This document shows, piece by piece, positions 57,001-59,765 of a stretch of 59,765 nucleotides of DNA (within the stretch, counting starts at the first letter, position 1; every line of letters begins with the position of its first letter). The translations under genes were made by a program, and so were the position numbers. The stretch is from an uncultured Geobacter sp. (GTDB lineage Bacteria > Desulfobacterota > Desulfuromonadia > Geobacterales > CAIOGM01). Under the pieces are notes generated by a model, which saw nothing but the letters and a program-made list of their open reading frames with translations, searched no databases and was not told the origin of the DNA. The DNA lies in assembly GCA_903902855.1 (NCBI GenBank), contig CAIUWK010000083.1, positions 1-59,765 on the forward strand, read 5' to 3'.

Positions 57001-57565
57001 GCTCCGCGGGGCCGGCGACCTGCTGGGGGGGCGCCAGTCGGGGAACATCGTGGCCGTGGGGTTCGAGCTCTACACCGAACTTCTGGAAGAGGCCGTGGCC
57101 CGGATGAAGGGGGAACCCCTTGCGGCCAAGGTGGAGCCGGAGATCAAGCTCCGGATACCCGCCTTCATTCCCGAGGAGTATGTGGGGAACGCCAACCAGC
57201 GACTGGTCATCTACAAGCGACTCTCCCAGTCGACCTCCGAAGAAGAGATTCAGGAGCTGCAGGGTGAGCTGGTGGACCGGTTCGGCACGCTGCCGGTGGC
57301 GGCCGGGTACCTCATCGAGGTGATGAAGCTGAGGATTCACCTGACGGCGCTCCTGGTGAAAGAGACGGAGTTTGATGGTCGGCGGCTCGTCTTCAGTTTC
57401 CATGAACGGACCCCCGTATCACCCGACGCCATCATCGGACTCATGCGCCGGGAACCCAAGAGATATCAGTTCTCCCCCGACTTCCGCCTCACCGTGGAAC
57501 TGGCCGATACCTCCTTTGAAGGGGTCCTGGCAGCGGCCAGAAATGTCTTGAAAACGCTGGCTTGA
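54074..57565 (+). CDS. mfd: Transcription-repair coupling factor Mfd
   Basis: 1163 residues. The N-terminal UvrB-like module (1-350) recruits UvrA, the RNA-polymerase interaction domain spans about 480-550 (DHGIGYYRGLQ), the translocase carries Walker A GDVGYGKTEVAMR and the DEEQ box (IVDEEQRFGVVHKEKLK), the TRG motif region follows (RGRVGRS), and the C-terminal regulatory domain begins near 1015. AAGGAAAGG lies before the ATG. It removes stalled polymerase at lesions. Two parvulin chaperones follow. Confidence 0.97.
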   Translation: MTVSSPSALPDQFRSIAGALAPQGGRCVVSGLKGSAPAWLLARLLPLVKRRFLVITPDGESAEAFYRELLFYAGNGQELFLFPPWDTAPFEEASPVAELTGQRLHTLFRLLEGKCRVVVTTLAGAVQRVLPRQLLGESAVYLETGEEVAREELLAGLIRLGYQNVPLVEDRGTFAVRGGILDIYPAGLPSPVRIEFFGDEVESIRPFDPESQRSLSELTELILLPSREVILSEEVIAAFTPRLKPRCDELDIPPSRRREYLEQLATTAYPLGIEYLQPLFHPGLETLFDYAGPEGVTLLLDPAGLEGAAERLEEELAMGEERARARGSIVCRRHELFLPSCRPADLNREGRLLLVPELELAEEGVTSIRFRTEENRDLKVDVSRDTEHALTPLVNQLGAWRDRGWRTLFVCHHQTQAERLVELFSHYPLSPVISGRDFPGEAAVLGDRPAVLLGEISRGFRLVEERLTIIAEEELFGRRVRRRGITEARKKQILSSLAEMKPGDFIVHVDHGIGYYRGLQHVDLGGGMAGDFLLLEYAGADKLYLPVDRINLIQRYVGAEGGADPKIDKLGGSAWEKVKGKARQAVEEMAGELLTIYARRQVQEGYAFSPPDEFYREFEAAFAFEETPDQLSAIQDVLSDMQHSRPMDRLICGDVGYGKTEVAMRGAFKAVMDGKQVALLVPTTVLAQQHLESFRERFKEYPVIVEMVSRFRTPAEQKEILARVKKGEVDLLIGTHRLLQNDVQFRDLGLLIVDEEQRFGVVHKEKLKKFRATVDIMTLTATPIPRTLYMSLMGIRDLSVIDTPPVDRLAIKTIVARSSDELIREAVLREIRRGGQIFFVHNRVQSIGAMAEYLRQVVPEATIGIGHGQMEEKELEQVMCDFMHGRFNLLLCTTIIESGLDIPTANTLIVNNADTFGLSQLYQIRGRVGRSRQRAYAYLLIKGEGSITSDARERLKIMQELTELGAGFRIATYDLELRGAGDLLGGRQSGNIVAVGFELYTELLEEAVARMKGEPLAAKVEPEIKLRIPAFIPEEYVGNANQRLVIYKRLSQSTSEEEIQELQGELVDRFGTLPVAAGYLIEVMKLRIHLTALLVKETEFDGRRLVFSFHERTPVSPDAIIGLMRREPKRYQFSPDFRLTVELADTSFEGVLAAARNVLKTLA

Positions 57566-57617
57566 TATGCTAGAGGTACTGCTTTACATGAGAACCTACA
57601 GAAAAAGGAGAACTCCC

Positions 57618-58532
57618 GTGAACTATCTGCGTATCAGCACTGCCGTTATCGCCGTATCTTTACTGGCAATGACCGGCTGCGGTAAAAATGGCTCCAAGAG
57701 TGAGGCAAAGAAAGACAGCACCCCGGTGCTGGCAACGGTTAACGGCACTTCCATCACTCAGAAGCAGTTTGAGACCGAAATCAAGAACCTTCCGCCGCAA
57801 CTCCAGCCCATGGCCCAGTCGCCGGACGGGCGCAAGGAGCTGCTGGACTCCATGGTTATCCGTGAGATCGTCTTTCAGGATGCCCAGAAGCAGGGGATCG
57901 AGAAGAGTCCCGAGTTTACGGAGCGGCTGGACGAGGTGAAGAAAAAGCTGCTGGTGGAGTTGGACCTGAAGAAGAAGCTGGACGCGGAGATCAAGCTCAC
58001 CGATGAGGAGCTGAAGAAGGTCTACGAGCAGTACAAGGAAAAATTCAAGACGGATGAGCAGATCCGGGCGAGTCATATCCTGGTGAAGGACGAGAAGGTC
58101 GCACAGGAAGTCCAGGCCAAGCTGAAGAAGGGGGAGAACTTCGGCGACCTGGCCAAGAAGTACTCCACGGACAGCACCGCCGAGAAGGGGGGGGACTTGG
58201 GATGGTTCGACAAGGGGAAGATGGTCCCCGAGTTTGACAAGGCAGCCTTTGCCCTGAAGGATGGCGAGATCTCCGGCACCGTCAAGAGCAACTTCGGTTT
58301 CCATATCATCAAGGCAGTGGGGAGACGTCCTGCCGGCTACGCCCCCTTTGAGGAGGTTAAGGAGCAGATCAAGGCGGCGATTCTTCCCAGCAAGCAGCAG
58401 GAGGTCTTCCAGAAGGTCAAGGCCGATCTGAAGAAAAACGCCAAGATCGAGATCAAGGATCCCTCTTTCAAGAAAGATGAATCTCAAGTGAAACCGGCAG
58501 AAGCGGCAAAGCCGGCAGCGCCGAAGAAATAG
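57618..58532 (+). CDS. Parvulin-type peptidyl-prolyl isomerase lipoprotein
   Basis: 304 residues from a GTG at 57618 with AAGGAG 8 bases upstream, which gives signal MNYLRISTAVIAVSLLAMTG-C (a lipobox at residue 21). SurA-like N-terminal helices (about 35-150) precede a rotamase domain: RASHILVKDEKVAQEV (about 152-167), GGDLGWFDKGKMVPEF, FGFHIIKAVGRR. It resembles PrsA/PpiC chaperones on the outer face of the inner membrane. The C-terminal tail is Lys/Ala/Pro-rich. Part of an mfd-ppi-surA run. Confidence 0.9.
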   Translation: MNYLRISTAVIAVSLLAMTGCGKNGSKSEAKKDSTPVLATVNGTSITQKQFETEIKNLPPQLQPMAQSPDGRKELLDSMVIREIVFQDAQKQGIEKSPEFTERLDEVKKKLLVELDLKKKLDAEIKLTDEELKKVYEQYKEKFKTDEQIRASHILVKDEKVAQEVQAKLKKGENFGDLAKKYSTDSTAEKGGDLGWFDKGKMVPEFDKAAFALKDGEISGTVKSNFGFHIIKAVGRRPAGYAPFEEVKEQIKAAILPSKQQEVFQKVKADLKKNAKIEIKDPSFKKDESQVKPAEAAKPAAPKK

Positions 58533-58601
58533 TCCCATGACCGGGGGAGCGGATGCTCCCCCGACTCCTTCCAACGTTTGCAGCAGGAAAGTATCCCCTA
58601 C

Positions 58602-59570
58602 ATGAAGATCTCCCTCGGCGCATGCGCCCTCATGATGACCCTCCTCCCGTTTTCCACGGTTGCCGCCACGCTTCCCGTCCCCGTGACGAGTATCTCTGCC
58701 GTGGTCAACGACGACATCATCACCTCCTGGGAGGTGGAGCAGGCGCTGAAGCCTCTGGTCAGGGAAGCGGAGAAGAAGTCCCCCCTCACCGACGCGGAGC
58801 GGCGTGAACTCCGGAGTACGGTGGTCAATGGACTCATCGACAAGAAGCTCGCGGAGCAGAAGATCAAAGAACTCAATATCAAGGTGAGTGACGATGAACT
58901 CCGTCAGTCCATCGAAGATGTTAAGCGGCAGAATAACCTGACCCAGGAATCTCTCCTGCTGGCACTGTCCGGTCAGGGGCTCACCTTCGAGCAGTATAAG
59001 AGCCAGATGCGCGATCAGCTGGAACGGTTGCGGCTGGTGAGCCAGGAGGTCAAGTCCAAGATCCAGGTGGGGGATCAGGAAATACGGGATTACTACGAGG
59101 TCAACAAGTCACTCTTCGCCGAGGAGGAGTCGTTTCGCGCCCGGCATATCTTTATCAAGATCCCGAAAGATGCCACTCAGATAGCGCTCAATGCGCTTGC
59201 CGCCAAGGTGGAGGCGATCAAGAAGGAGAGCCAGGGTCCTGTGGATTTCGCCGCGGTGGCAGGCAAATACACCGAAGACGCAACGGCAAAGGACGGTGGA
59301 AGCCTGGGGGTCTTCAAGAAGGGGGACATGCAGGGGGAGTTCGTGCAGTTGCTGGAGCGGTTGAAGCCGGGTGAGGTGAGCGGGATCATCAAGACCTCTT
59401 CCGGTTTCCATATCATCAAGCTGGAAGAGCGGATACCGGGGCGGGCCAAGAGCTTCGAGGAGGTCAAGCAGGATATCGAAGATCGTCTTTACAAGAAGAA
59501 ATCCGATGAACGTTTCAAACAGTGGCTTGCGGAGATGAAAAAAGAAGCCACCATCGAGATCAGACCATAG
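58602..59570 (+). CDS. SurA-like periplasmic peptidyl-prolyl isomerase
   Basis: 322 residues: signal peptide MKISLGACALMMTLLPFSTVAA, a SurA N-terminal chaperone fold (about 25-165, VNDDIITSWEVEQALK), and one parvulin rotamase domain (RARHIFIKIP...GGSLGVFKKGDMQGEF...SSGFHIIKLEERIPG). SurA of E. coli has two rotamase domains; one is present here, as in many deltaproteobacteria. It assists outer-membrane protein folding. The ATG at 58602 is used; a TTG 24 bases earlier lacks a signal peptide. Confidence 0.92.
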   Translation: MKISLGACALMMTLLPFSTVAATLPVPVTSISAVVNDDIITSWEVEQALKPLVREAEKKSPLTDAERRELRSTVVNGLIDKKLAEQKIKELNIKVSDDELRQSIEDVKRQNNLTQESLLLALSGQGLTFEQYKSQMRDQLERLRLVSQEVKSKIQVGDQEIRDYYEVNKSLFAEEESFRARHIFIKIPKDATQIALNALAAKVEAIKKESQGPVDFAAVAGKYTEDATAKDGGSLGVFKKGDMQGEFVQLLERLKPGEVSGIIKTSSGFHIIKLEERIPGRAKSFEEVKQDIEDRLYKKKSDERFKQWLAEMKKEATIEIRP

Positions 59571-59618
59571 TCAACAGATGCGCGGCAGCTGTTTCCTCGC
59601 CGGCATCTCCCACCCACC

Positions 59619-59765
59619 TCACCTCTCCAGTAGCTTCCGGATCAGACTGTTGACCTCATGAAGGTCCACCGGCTTGGATATGTAGTTGTCCATTCCCGCA
59701 TTGAGGCAGGACTCCCTGTCGCAGACTGAGGCATAGGCGGTCATGGCGAGAATGGGGATATGCTC
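59619..59765 (-). CDS. Response-regulator receiver domain, C-terminal end (partial)
   Basis: The frame runs from the window edge to TGA at 59619. Its 48 residues HIPILAMTAYAS...GMDNYISKPVDLHEVNSLIRKLLER carry the switch Thr (T in MTAY) and the conserved Lys in SKPVD, so this is the last half of a receiver domain, probably the end of a hybrid histidine kinase because no output domain follows. It converges on the SurA-like gene. Confidence 0.88.
   Translation of the reverse strand, partial: EHIPILAMTAYASVCDRESCLNAGMDNYISKPVDLHEVNSLIRKLLER

Noticed and set aside
54086..57403. An 1105-codon open frame opposite mfd
   Set aside because: The same third-position effect; mfd has complete conserved motifs on the plus strand.

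Overview
The window is a chromosomal replication-origin neighbourhood. The gene set (rpmH-rnpA-yidD-yidC-mnmE leaving one side of dnaA, dnaN-recF-gyrB-gyrA the other), the GC-rich coding bias, the run of two-component and sigma-54 regulators, and families such as DUF6178, a HEAT-repeat gene after gyrA, a CFI-box secreted protease and a globin-PsiE fusion suggest a Geobacter-like member of the Desulfuromonadia/Geobacterales. That placement is inferred from gene content and order, not from a search.

Layout. 1-1525 (minus): an AT-richer pair, an ABC-type AAA ATPase and an overlapping nuclease-like gene cut by the window edge; this is the best candidate for an undescribed (defence-type) system. 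1586-5455 (minus): mnmE, yidC, yidD, rnpA, rpmH. 5456-12302: dnaA, a tandemly duplicated oriC, dnaN, recF, gyrB. 12303-15659: an M23 peptidase, an orphan DUF2235 hydrolase and a 450-base gap. 15660-27248: a tightly packed run of gyrA, HEAT protein, gpsA, two sensor kinases, an ABC exporter and a protoglobin-PsiE membrane protein. 27288-28426: wreckage of two toxin-antitoxin modules (frameshifted MNT nucleotidyltransferase, broken mqsR with a surviving mqsA). 28637-30071: folK, a small metal-site membrane protein, transaldolase. 30115-38206 (minus): uup, RelE/Phd-type module, DUF1653, an RlmI-like methyltransferase, an Ala/Lys-rich exported protein with a sigma-54-type promoter, an alcohol dehydrogenase family gene, pepA, an NlpC/P60 protein. 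38516-45039 (plus): DUF6178, HNH nuclease, two unknowns, an epimerase, an NtrB/NtrC-like pair, slyX. 45079-49881: vapBC, a quinone reductase, a lipoprotein, a secreted protein and a CFI-box metalloprotease. 49953-59570: ppc (minus), a small unknown, an isoprenylcysteine-methyltransferase-like protein, mfd and two parvulin-type chaperones. A response-regulator receiver domain enters from the right edge.

The most striking structure is between dnaA and dnaN. The last bases of dnaA, the whole intergenic origin and the first ~70 bases of dnaN occur twice head to tail (7055-7371 and 7372-7686). Each unit keeps its own DnaA boxes, GC block, DnaA-trio-like repeat and AT-rich stretch, while the dnaN fragment in unit 1 is dead and has lost its ribosome-binding site. 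Two copies of a ~100 bp double-hairpin element with TAAC...GTTA ends sit at 3024-3124 and 38371-38475. No rRNA, tRNA, CRISPR array or complete insertion sequence was seen.
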